Below, in pieces: positions 16,767-24,215 of a DNA stretch of 64,000 bases; position 1 is the stretch's first letter; each line of letters begins with the position of its first letter. Source of the DNA: Dactylosporangium fulvum (GTDB taxonomy: Bacteria > Actinomycetota > Actinomycetes > Mycobacteriales > Micromonosporaceae); NCBI RefSeq assembly GCF_025137375.1, contig NZ_CP073720.1:10254501-10318500 (forward strand). Direction: 5' to 3'. The position numbers and the translations under genes are program-made. The notes beneath the pieces were generated by a model. That model searched no databases and was not told the DNA's origin. It saw only the letters and a program-made list of their open reading frames with translations.

Positions 16767-17488
16767 GACGGCGCCGTCCGTGCGGCGATCGCGTCGACGG
16801 GGACCGGACCGGTGACGTCGTCGACGACGCGGCCGTCGGCGAGGAACACGACGCGGTCGGCGTATCCGGCGGCGACCGGGTCGTGCGTCACCATGACCAC
16901 GGTCAGCTCGTGGTCGTCGACGAGTGCCCGCAGCAGCTCGAGGACCTGGCGTGAGGTGACGCTGTCGAGTGCTCCGGTCGGCTCGTCGGCGAACACCACC
17001 GCGGGCCGGCTGATCAGGGCGCGGGCGACGGCGACCCGCTGCTGCTCGCCGCCGGAGAGCTCACTCGGGCGGTGCCGGGCCCGGTCGGCGAGGCCGACGG
17101 CGGCCAGCGCCGCGGCAACGTCCGACGCGGGCGGGCGGCGGCCGGCGAGGCGCTGCGGCAGGGCGACGTTCTGCTCTGCGGTCAGCGCCGACACCAGGTT
17201 GAACGCCTGGAATACGAAGCCGATCCGGTCGCGCCGCAGCCGGGTCAGGCCGTCTTCGCTGAGCTTGTCGAGGGCGACGCCGTCGATGCTGATGTGGCCC
17301 GCCGCCGGGCGGTCCAGGCCGGCCGCGCAGTGCAGGAGGGTCGACTTGCCGGAGCCGGACGGCCCCATGACCGCCGCGAGCCTGCCGCGCTCGAACGTCA
17401 CCGAGACCCCGTCGAGCGCGGTCACCCGGCGGGCGCCGGTGCCGTAGACGGCTCGGACGCCCTCCAGTACCACCGTCTGTGTCGTCAT
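16760..17488 (-). CDS. ABC transporter ATP-binding protein (MacB/LolD type)
   Basis: The 242-aa ATPase has a Walker A (GPSGSGKST, near 43), Q-loop, ABC signature (LSGGEQQRVAVARAL), Walker B (VVFADEPTGALD) and a His switch (MVTHDP). It energises the adjacent FtsX-like permease at the membrane. Transcription is leftward from a promoter shared back-to-back with the rightward histidine kinase gene. Confidence 0.93.
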   Translation of the reverse strand: MTTQTVVLEGVRAVYGTGARRVTALDGVSVTFERGRLAAVMGPSGSGKSTLLHCAAGLDRPAAGHISIDGVALDKLSEDGLTRLRRDRIGFVFQAFNLVSALTAEQNVALPQRLAGRRPPASDVAAALAAVGLADRARHRPSELSGGEQQRVAVARALISRPAVVFADEPTGALDSVTSRQVLELLRALVDDHELTVVMVTHDPVAAGYADRVVFLADGRVVDDVTGPVPVDAIAARTAPSC

Positions 17489-17625
17489 GGCCGGAAACGA
17501 TGCCGCGAACCGGGCCGGTGGCGCGTCGGACCAGAGCCGTCACTTCCTGCCCCCGATGTCATACCCTGGGCTGACGGCCCACGAGCGGACGCGCTGATCC
17601 GGCACCGGCGGCTACCGTCGACTGC

Positions 17626-18801
17626 GTGGCCAGTGCCCTGCTGACCCGGCGGCTCCGCCTGGTCGACCTCGTCGCCGTGGACACCGTCCTCGCGCTGCTC
17701 CTCGCGCTGCTGTGCGGCTACGCCGCCCGGGCTACACCCGTGGAGGGCCCGAACGAGCCGTTCTGGGTCTCCTTGCTGGCCGGCCTCCTGATCGGCCTGC
17801 CGGTGGCGGCCCGCCGGCTGCGGCCCCGCGCCGTCGCCGTCGCGGTCGTCGTCGCGTCCGCGGCGACGCTGACGACCGGGGTCATCCCCTCATACGCGGC
17901 GGTGGCGCCGTGCCTCGCGCTGGTCCTGGTGTTCTACACGCTCGCCTCCTCGGCGCCGCAGCGGCGGACGCTGTGGCTCGCGATCATCGGTGAGGCCGTG
18001 GTGGGCGGTGCGCTCGCCGGCGGCGACCTGCTGTGGGCGGGCACCTCCGGGGAGCCCATCAGCCCACTCGCCGCCGTCGGTTACGCGCTGGTGGTCATCA
18101 CGCCGGCGATCCTGGTGGGCTACACCGTCGGTGAGCGGCGGGCACACGCCGGCCAGGTGCGTCGCGAACTGGTGCGGCAGGCCGCGATCGAGGAGCGGCT
18201 GCGGGTGGCGCGCGAGCTGCATGACGTCATCGCTCACACGATGACCCTGATCGTCGTGAAGGCATCCGTCGGCAACCATGTCGCCGAGGCCAACCCGCAG
18301 GAGGCGCGCGACGCGCTGCGAGTGATCGAGGAGACCGGCCGCACCGCGATGGCGGAGGTACGCCGGGTGCTCGACATGCTGCGGGAGGACGGCTCCGACG
18401 GCGGCGCGACCCCGGGCCTCGCCGACCTGCCGCGGCTGGCCGAGCGGGCGGCCGTCGGCGGCGTCGATGTCCGGCTCGACGTGCGCCGTGACACCGCGGC
18501 CGGCCCGGTGCCCGCCGGGGTCGGGCTGGCCGTCTTCCGGATCATGCAGGAGGCGGTGACCAACGTGGTGAAGCATGCGGCGCCCGCGACCTGCCACGCC
18601 CGGGTCGTGGTGGATCCCGGGGAGGTCCGGGTCGAGGTCACCGACGACGGCATGCGGGAGGCCGTGGTGAACGGTGCCGGACACGGGTTGATCGGCATGC
18701 GGGAGCGGGTCGCGCTGCACGGCGGTGACCTGTCCGCGGGTCCCCTGCCGGGCGGCGGGTTCGCGGTGACGGCCCGGCTGCCGTACGGTGGCCGACCGTG
18801 A
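17626..18801 (+). CDS. Sensor histidine kinase, NarX/DesK-like (HisKA_3)
   Basis: The 391-aa protein has about five N-terminal transmembrane helices with very short loops (intramembrane sensing), then a HisKA_3 domain with the phospho-His in VARELHDVIAHTMTL (about residue 202) and an HATPase_c domain (DDGMREAVV, GHGLIGMRERV). The start is a GTG. Its stop overlaps the start of the response regulator gene (GTGA). It is divergent from the ABC transporter, a common layout for a system sensing cell-envelope stress or a transported compound. Confidence 0.92.
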   Translation: MASALLTRRLRLVDLVAVDTVLALLLALLCGYAARATPVEGPNEPFWVSLLAGLLIGLPVAARRLRPRAVAVAVVVASAATLTTGVIPSYAAVAPCLALVLVFYTLASSAPQRRTLWLAIIGEAVVGGALAGGDLLWAGTSGEPISPLAAVGYALVVITPAILVGYTVGERRAHAGQVRRELVRQAAIEERLRVARELHDVIAHTMTLIVVKASVGNHVAEANPQEARDALRVIEETGRTAMAEVRRVLDMLREDGSDGGATPGLADLPRLAERAAVGGVDVRLDVRRDTAAGPVPAGVGLAVFRIMQEAVTNVVKHAAPATCHARVVVDPGEVRVEVTDDGMREAVVNGAGHGLIGMRERVALHGGDLSAGPLPGGGFAVTARLPYGGRP

Positions 18802-19460
18802 TCCGGGTGCTCATCGCCGACGACCAGGCGCTGCTGCGGGGCAGCTTCCGGGTGCTCGTCGACATCAGCGGGGACTGCACCACGGTCGCCGAGGCCGGCA
18901 CCGGCGCCGAGGCCGTGGCGCTCGCCGTCGAGCACCGGCCCGACGTGGTGCTCATGGACGTGCGGATGCCGGAGATGGACGGCATCGAGGCGACCCGGCG
19001 GATCTGCGCGGACCCGGCGACGGACGGCACGCGAGTGCTGATCCTGACGACGTTCGACCTCGACGAATACGTCTACGGAGCGCTGCGCGCGGGTGCCAGC
19101 GGCTTCCTGCTCAAGGACACCCCGCCGGCCGACCTGCTCGCCGCGGTCCGGGTCGTGGCCGCCGGGGAGTCGCTGCTCGCGCCGTCGGTGACCAGGCGGC
19201 TGATCGCCGAGTTCGTCCAGCGGCCGCGGCCGGCCCGCCCGGTGCCGCGCCGCCTCGACGGCGTCACCGAGCGGGAGCGTGAGGTGCTCATGCTCGTCGG
19301 GCGGGGGCTGTCCAACCCGGAGATCGCCGAGCACCTCGGGGTCAGCCTGGCGACCGTGAAGACGCACATCGGCCGGATCCTCGCCAAGCTCGGCGCCCGC
19401 GACCGGGCGCAGCTGGTGATCGTCGCCTACGAGACCGGCCTGGTGTCACCGGGCGCCTGA
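18798..19460 (+). CDS. NarL/LuxR-family response regulator
   Basis: The 220-aa protein has a receiver domain with acidic pair (IADDQ), phospho-Asp in LMDVRMPEMDG and Lys in LLKDTPP, and a C-terminal LuxR HTH (LTEREREVL-type segment; NPEIAEHLGVSLATVKTHIGR). It is translated with the upstream kinase by a 4-nt overlap, and its 3' end overlaps the convergent hydrolase gene by 34 nt. Likely target: the divergent ABC operon. Confidence 0.92.
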   Translation: MIRVLIADDQALLRGSFRVLVDISGDCTTVAEAGTGAEAVALAVEHRPDVVLMDVRMPEMDGIEATRRICADPATDGTRVLILTTFDLDEYVYGALRAGASGFLLKDTPPADLLAAVRVVAAGESLLAPSVTRRLIAEFVQRPRPARPVPRRLDGVTEREREVLMLVGRGLSNPEIAEHLGVSLATVKTHIGRILAKLGARDRAQLVIVAYETGLVSPGA

Positions 19461-20008
19461 CCGAGAAAGGCGCGCAGGGCCGCGGCCGTGTCCTGATCGC
19501 CGCGGGTCTCGGCCCACCGGACGTCCTCGAGCCACGGCTGCCAGCTCGCCGACGGGTCGTGCCCGAGGCCGTCGGCGGACCACAGGACCAGCGTGGGGCA
19601 GGTGAGACGACGGCGGCGGGCGGGCTCGTCCTCCGGCGCCACGGTGTCGAGCAGGGCCAGGCGCTCGACGAGGATCGGATGCGCCAAGGCCAGGTGGAGT
19701 GCGATGTGGGCGCCGTCGTCGCGGCCGGCGATCGAGAACTGGTCGTGGCCGAAGGACTTCATCAGGGCCATGCAGTTGAGCGCCGTCTCGTGCCGGCCGG
19801 ACGGGCCCGCCGGCAGCTCCGGGCAGACCACCGTGCACCCGTCCGCGAGCAGCGGCGCGACCCGCTGCCAGATGCGGTGCGTGGACGAGCGGCCGTGCAG
19901 CAGCAGGACCGCCGGCCCCCGCCCGCCGTGCCGGACGGGCAGCGTGACGTCCCACAGGTCGACCCGGTCGAGCTGAAATCCATCGAACACACTCATTCCA
20001 TACACCAT
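19427..20008 (-). CDS. Reduced alpha/beta hydrolase, haloacetate-dehalogenase-like, probably inactive or altered
   Basis: The 193-aa protein has the alpha/beta-hydrolase oxyanion region (VLLLHGRSSTHRIW) and an Asp-type nucleophile elbow (AGRDDGAH), as in haloacetate dehalogenases and epoxide hydrolases. It jumps from LALLDTVAPE straight to CPTLVLWSADG, which omits the roughly 70-90-residue cap. The segment where the catalytic His should lie (usually GHF) reads AETRGDQDTAAALRAFL. Either the enzyme is a catalytically dead or moonlighting remnant, or it uses another base. An internal ATG at 19996 is an alternative start. The 3' end overlaps the response regulator gene. Confidence 0.75.
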   Translation of the reverse strand: MVYGMSVFDGFQLDRVDLWDVTLPVRHGGRGPAVLLLHGRSSTHRIWQRVAPLLADGCTVVCPELPAGPSGRHETALNCMALMKSFGHDQFSIAGRDDGAHIALHLALAHPILVERLALLDTVAPEDEPARRRRLTCPTLVLWSADGLGHDPSASWQPWLEDVRWAETRGDQDTAAALRAFLGQAPGDTRPVS

Positions 20009-20042
20009 GACCGAGGCACAGGTGATGCCAAATCCGGTTCAG

Positions 20043-21533
20043 CTAGCGCTGTTCGGCCAGTGGGAGGGTGACGCGGAAGGCGGCGCCCTCCCCGGGCGCA
20101 GTGCGCAGCGTCACCTGGCCGCCGTGGGCGTGGACCAGGGCGGCCACGATCGACAGGCCCAGGCCCGAGCCGCCCAGGGCACGGGTCCGTGACGGGTCGG
20201 TCCGGTAGAACCGCTCGAAGACGCGGGAGGCGTCCTCGGCCGTCATGCCGGGGCCGTTGTCGGCGACCTCCAGGATCGCGTCGCGGCCCCCGGTGCCGAC
20301 GAACACGGTCACCTCGGTCCCCGCCGGCGTGTGGGTCAACGCGTTGGACAGCAGGTTCTGCACCACCTGGCGCAGGCGGGTCGCGTCGCCGAGGACGATC
20401 GCCGGCTCGACGTCGGCTTCGTCGTCGTCGCTGCTCGGGGTGCGCAGCCGCAGCCGGTGGTCCTTGGCGGTGACCCGGGCGTCGATCAGCGCGTCGGTGG
20501 CCAGGGCGAGCAGGTCGACCGGCTTCTTCTCCAACGGGCGCTGCTGGTCCATCCGGGCGAGCAGCAGCAGGTCGTCGACGAGCAGGCCCATCCGGGTGGC
20601 GTGGTGCTCGATCCGGCCGATCGTCTCCGCCGGGTTGCCGCCGGACTGGCGGTGCAGCTCCGCAAAGCCGCGGATCGAGGTCAGCGGGGTGCGCAACTCG
20701 TGGCTGGCGTCGGCGACGAACCGGCGCATCCGCTCCTCGGACGCCTTGGCGGCCTCCTCGGAGGCGCGTGCCGCCTCTTCCGAGGCCCGCCGTTCGTCGA
20801 ACGCGGTCTCGATCTGCCCCAGCATCGTGTTGAGGGCCTGCGACAGGCCGCCGACCTCGGTCCGCGGGTCGGCCTCGGGCACCCGCCGGGTGAGGTCGCC
20901 GGCGGCGATCGCCTCGGCGGTCTCCTCCACCTCGACCAGGGGTCTCAGGCTGGAGCGCACCAGCAGGTACGCAACAACCGCGAGCAGGACGAGCACCCCA
21001 CCCCCGACCGCAGCGCTCATCCGGATCTGCTGGTTGACCGTCTTGTCGACCTCGTCGAAGCTGAGCGCGACGACAACCGCCTGCACGCCACCGGGCGACT
21101 GACGGGCGGTGAACAGCACCCGCCAGTCGTGTCCGTCTCCGCCTGCCGCGGGCACCGTCGTGTAGTAGGGCAGCCGCATTTTGGTGGCCGAGGCGTCGGC
21201 CAGGTCGCCGACGTTCGTCGGCAGTTTCGGGGCTTGCTGCCCGTCGTAACTCGGGATGAAGGCCGAACGGTCGATCTCGCCGGTTTTCCAGTCGACACAC
21301 CCCACGTAGTAGCCGGTGAGCTGCTTCGGGCCGTGCCGGTCGTCGGTGTTCACGAAGCCGCGCCCGCAGTCCGTGAAGGCCCCGTCAGCGCTGGTCTTGA
21401 GCTGCTCGTCGAGGCGGTCGCTGAGGTAGGTGCGGGTGTTGTAGACGCCGACGGCGCTGGTCGTGACCAGCGCCGCGGCGAGCAGGATCAGCATCAAGCC
21501 GACGAGCTTGATGCGGAGCGGCAGGGCTTTCAT
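20043..21533 (-). CDS. Sensor histidine kinase with HAMP domain (OmpR-type system)
   Basis: The 496-aa protein has TM1 (about 10-30), an extracytoplasmic sensor of about 130 residues with two Cys, TM2 (about 170-192), a HAMP domain, an Ala/Ser/Glu coiled-coil linker with the repeated unit ASEEAA/KASEE, HisKA (VADASHELRTPLTSIRGFAEL), and HATPase_c (NLLSNALTHTP, DNGPGM, GGSGLGLSIV). It resembles MprB/TcrY-like kinases. It overlaps the upstream response regulator gene by 4 nt. Confidence 0.93.
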   Translation of the reverse strand: MKALPLRIKLVGLMLILLAAALVTTSAVGVYNTRTYLSDRLDEQLKTSADGAFTDCGRGFVNTDDRHGPKQLTGYYVGCVDWKTGEIDRSAFIPSYDGQQAPKLPTNVGDLADASATKMRLPYYTTVPAAGGDGHDWRVLFTARQSPGGVQAVVVALSFDEVDKTVNQQIRMSAAVGGGVLVLLAVVAYLLVRSSLRPLVEVEETAEAIAAGDLTRRVPEADPRTEVGGLSQALNTMLGQIETAFDERRASEEAARASEEAAKASEERMRRFVADASHELRTPLTSIRGFAELHRQSGGNPAETIGRIEHHATRMGLLVDDLLLLARMDQQRPLEKKPVDLLALATDALIDARVTAKDHRLRLRTPSSDDDEADVEPAIVLGDATRLRQVVQNLLSNALTHTPAGTEVTVFVGTGGRDAILEVADNGPGMTAEDASRVFERFYRTDPSRTRALGGSGLGLSIVAALVHAHGGQVTLRTAPGEGAAFRVTLPLAEQR

Positions 21534-22225
21534 GTCCGTGGCAGGCGCAGCGAATAGCCGACGCCGCGGAGCGTCTGCAGCAGGCGCGGCTCGGTGGTGT
21601 CGATCTTCTTCCGGAGGTAGGAGACGTACGACTCCACGACGCCGGCGTCACCGCCGAAGTCGTACTGCCAGACGTGGTCCAGGATCTGCGCCTTGGACAG
21701 CACACGGCTGGGGTTCGTCATGAAGTACCGCAGCAGCTTGAACTCCGTCGGGGACAGCTGGACCTCCTGTCCGGCCTTGAACACCTCGTGGGTGTCCTCG
21801 TCCAGCTCGATGTCGGCGAAGGTGAGCCGCGAGGTCTGCGTGCCGGCGCCGCTCGCCGGGTCGGCCACCCGGCGCAGGACCGCCTGGATGCGAGCCAGGA
21901 TCTCGGAGAGGCTGAACGGCTTGGTGACATAGTCGTCGCCGCCCAGCGTGAGCCCCTTGATCTTGTCCTCGGTGGCGTCGCGCGCGGTCAGGAACAGCAC
22001 CGGGACACGGGTGCCCTCGCCGCGTAGCTTGCGCAGCACCTCGAAGCCGTCCAGCTCGGGCATCATGACGTCGAGGAGGATCATGTCGGGCCGGAAGCGG
22101 CGCGCCTCCTCCATGGCCTGCCGGCCGCTGGTGGCGCTCGCCACGTCGTAGCCGTGGTACTTCAGGCTCGCGGTGAGCAGCTCGACGATGTCCGGCTCGT
22201 CGTCGACCACAAGCAGCCGCGTCAT
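21530..22225 (-). CDS. OmpR/PhoB-family response regulator
   Basis: The 231-aa protein has a receiver domain (VVDDEPD, phospho-Asp in MILLDVMMPELDG, Lys in VTKPF) and a winged-helix trans_reg_C domain ending YVSYLRKKID...LRGVGYSLR. The ATG at 22225 is chosen because GGAG lies 6 nt upstream; a 12-nt longer TTG start has no such site. It is co-translated with the kinase gene that follows. Confidence 0.93.
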   Translation of the reverse strand: MTRLLVVDDEPDIVELLTASLKYHGYDVASATSGRQAMEEARRFRPDMILLDVMMPELDGFEVLRKLRGEGTRVPVLFLTARDATEDKIKGLTLGGDDYVTKPFSLSEILARIQAVLRRVADPASGAGTQTSRLTFADIELDEDTHEVFKAGQEVQLSPTEFKLLRYFMTNPSRVLSKAQILDHVWQYDFGGDAGVVESYVSYLRKKIDTTEPRLLQTLRGVGYSLRLPRT

Positions 22226-22257
22226 GATTCGCTCCAAATAGCGTCAGGGTTCCCTTG

Positions 22258-23271
22258 TCATGTCGAGAGTGCCGCCGGTTGCTGGCCACTTGATGCGGTT
22301 TCCCTGAAAACCAGCTGTGAACCGGCTGCATCGGAATCCGTCCGGAGCGCGAGCAGCATCGCGAGCAGCACGGGGAACTCCAGGTAGGCGTGGTAGGAGG
22401 CGAACGCGCTGTACATCGCCCGGCCGGAGGCGTAGTCGATCACGAACAGCACGGCCAGGGCGGCGCCGAGGCCCGCGCCGAGCGCCCAGGCCCGGCCGCC
22501 GGTGAGCCACGGCGCGCGCCGCTCGAACGCCCTGGTCGCGTCCGGGGCGTGCCGCGGCAGGAACCAGACCCAGACGAAGTAGTGCATCGTCTGGAGGAAC
22601 GCGAAGATCACCAGGAACCGGGCGCCGATGATCGACTCCGCGCCCGGCGGGGCGCTCAGGGCGATGATCCGGGCCGGGTCGCCGGCGAACGCGGCGACGG
22701 TCGTCCGCTCGGCGCCGGTCAGCGCCGGGTCGGCGACGCCGGCCAGCAGGAGGGCGGGCACGACCAGCACCCACCCGAGCTGTGTGGCGCGGAACCAACG
22801 GCGCGCGGTGACGTTGCCGATGCGGCCGGCCCACTCCCACAGGAAGAACAGCGGAACGACGTTGTGCAGGTGCGCGAGGACCACGAAGTGGTACCCGGGC
22901 CAGGCCAGCGATATCGCCGCAGCGAGCGTCAGGACCGCGCCGGCGCCGGCCAGCCACCAGCGGCGCAGCGCGTGGGCGCAGCCGGCCGCGAGCACGGCGT
23001 AGCCGATCAGGATCTCCGCGTACCGCGCCGGCTGGCCGATGAACATGGCGGCGATCCGGCAGAGCACGATCGCGCTGATCAGCCCGAGCAGTACGGCCAG
23101 GAAGCGCCCGTTGAGGACCGGCGCGAACCTTCCGGTGACGTACCGCAGCTCGAGCACGTTGTGCAACACGCCGAACGCGATCAGCCCCAGGACGGTCGTC
23201 GCCAGCGGCGCCTGGAGGGCGACAGCGAGCGCAGCGGCGGCCGCGGCGGCGAAGAGCAGGCTTATCTTCAT
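22258..23271 (-). CDS. Polytopic membrane protein of unknown function (about 9-10 TM)
   Basis: The 337-aa protein is almost entirely hydrophobic helices. Histidines sit in or next to helices (FGVLHNVLELRYVTGRF, VLAHLHNVVPLFFLWEW, FLQTMHYFVWVWFLP). I do not recognise the family with confidence; intramembrane metal or haem enzymes, including Brp/Blh-like carotenoid dioxygenases, show similar His patterns, but this is only a suggestion. GGGGA 8-12 nt upstream fits the ATG at 23271, just 3 nt from the divergent ATG of the next gene. Confidence 0.75.
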   Translation of the reverse strand: MKISLLFAAAAAAALAVALQAPLATTVLGLIAFGVLHNVLELRYVTGRFAPVLNGRFLAVLLGLISAIVLCRIAAMFIGQPARYAEILIGYAVLAAGCAHALRRWWLAGAGAVLTLAAAISLAWPGYHFVVLAHLHNVVPLFFLWEWAGRIGNVTARRWFRATQLGWVLVVPALLLAGVADPALTGAERTTVAAFAGDPARIIALSAPPGAESIIGARFLVIFAFLQTMHYFVWVWFLPRHAPDATRAFERRAPWLTGGRAWALGAGLGAALAVLFVIDYASGRAMYSAFASYHAYLEFPVLLAMLLALRTDSDAAGSQLVFRETASSGQQPAALST

Positions 23272-23274
23272 GCG

Positions 23275-23589
23275 ATGTTCCCCGCGCTGCTGCTGACCCT
23301 GGCGGTCGAGGTGCCGCTGTACACGGCGGCGCTGGTCGCGCTGGGCCTCACGACCCGCCGGCGGGCGGCGGCGCTGGGCGCGCTGGTCAACCTGCTGACG
23401 CACCCGGCGTTGTGGTGGTTTCTGGCGCCGCGCCCGTCGGCCACCCGGTTCTGGACGGCGGAGGCGGTGGTCGCCGTGGTCGAGGCCCTTGCGCTGCTGG
23501 GAGTCGTACGGCGAGATGGCGCACTGCTACTGGTGATCAGCATCGGGGCGAACGCCTGCTCGGTGCTCATGGGGCTGCTGGTGCTCTAG
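23275..23589 (+). CDS. Small membrane protein (about 3-4 TM), probably leaderless
   Basis: The 104-aa protein begins MFPALLLTLAVEVPLYTAAL and is mostly hydrophobic. Its ATG is only 3 nt from the start of the leftward membrane protein gene and has no ribosome site. A TATCTT hexamer at 23263-23268, inside the opposite gene, would place transcription initiation on the ATG, so a leaderless mRNA is inferred. Its TAG stop is interlocked with the TAG stop of the convergent 49-aa ORF through the palindrome CTAG. Confidence 0.65.
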   Translation: MFPALLLTLAVEVPLYTAALVALGLTTRRRAAALGALVNLLTHPALWWFLAPRPSATRFWTAEAVVAVVEALALLGVVRRDGALLLVISIGANACSVLMGLLVL

Positions 23590-23735
23590 TACTTGCGGTT
23601 TCTCGTCCGGCGCAGCAGCCAGACGACCAGCACGACGATCGCGGCCACAACGGCGACACAGACGAGCGCGACGACAACGGCCGTTCCGGCGAGGAACTCA
23701 GGTTCCGGCGCCGCGTCGGCAAGCACGATTTCCAT
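23586..23735 (-). CDS. 49-aa single-pass membrane protein (hypothetical)
   Basis: Reading the minus strand from ATG 23735 gives a short acidic N terminus (MEIVLADAAPEPEF), one hydrophobic helix (VVVALVCVAVVAAIVVLVVW) and a basic tail (LLRRTRNRKY), which is ideal positive-inside topology. Codons have G or C in nearly all third positions. No strong ribosome site is visible. Function unknown; it could be a small membrane regulator. Confidence 0.5.
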   Translation of the reverse strand: MEIVLADAAPEPEFLAGTAVVVALVCVAVVAAIVVLVVWLLRRTRNRKY

Positions 23736-23819
23736 GCCGGGAGTCTGCCGCCCGCCCCCAGGCCGGGTCGCTCCCCTCCTCGGCCCTTTCCCCCTCCCCC
23801 TCCCGGCGCCCTCCCGGCG

Positions 23820-23894
23820 CGCGATCTTGGAGTTGTGGTCCTGGCTTTATCCGCATAAAAGCGACAAGTTAGGGACCACAACTCCAAGATCGCG
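23820..23894. repeat. Perfect 22-bp inverted repeat with 31-nt spacer
   Basis: Arms 23820-23841 and 23873-23894 are exact reverse complements (left arm begins CGCGATCTTGGAGTTG). The spacer is AT-richer than the arms. It lies between two gene ends or starts on the minus strand. It may be a copy of a dispersed palindromic element or a strong transcription barrier. Similar palindromes occur in Micromonosporaceae from memory, which I cannot verify here. Confidence 0.75.
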
Positions 23895-23948
23895 GGGACC
23901 TGCGGGTGCGGGGGCCTGCGGGTGCGGGGGCTGCGGGTGGGCGACGGG

Positions 23949-24197
23949 TCAACGGTGCTCGTCGGCGGGGCGGAGCCACTGCCACAGCAGGAACAGCAGG
24001 CCCAGCGCCAGCATGCCGAGGCCGATCCAGAGGTTGATGCGGACGCCGGCGGCCTTGTCGATCTCGGCCTTCGAGTCGAACAGGCCGACGATCGTGACGA
24101 TCACGCCGTAGACCGTGAACAGCCCGCCGATGACCCGCCGCACGTCGAACAGGCGGGCCGCCCGTGCGGTGTCGACCTTCTTCTCCTGGTCACTCAT
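23949..24197 (-). CDS. Small two-TM membrane protein associated with sodium symporter
   Basis: The 82-aa protein has a charged N terminus (MSDQEKKVDTAR) and two transmembrane helices (VIGGLFTVYGVIVTIVGLF and LWIGLGMLALGLLFLLWQWL). It lies 18 nt downstream of the SSS transporter gene on the same strand, so it is probably co-transcribed and may be an accessory subunit of it. Start chosen at the second ATG (24197), which suits the spacing. Confidence 0.75.
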   Translation of the reverse strand: MSDQEKKVDTARAARLFDVRRVIGGLFTVYGVIVTIVGLFDSKAEIDKAAGVRINLWIGLGMLALGLLFLLWQWLRPADEHR

Positions 24198-24215
24198 GGT
24201 TCGGGACACCCTTTC

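Noticed and set aside
14223..17447. Very long plus-strand ORF opposite the ABC transporter genes
   Set aside because: It is an antisense shadow caused by GC bias: Arg/Gly/Ala-rich with no domains, while the minus strand encodes a complete permease and ATPase with all motifs.
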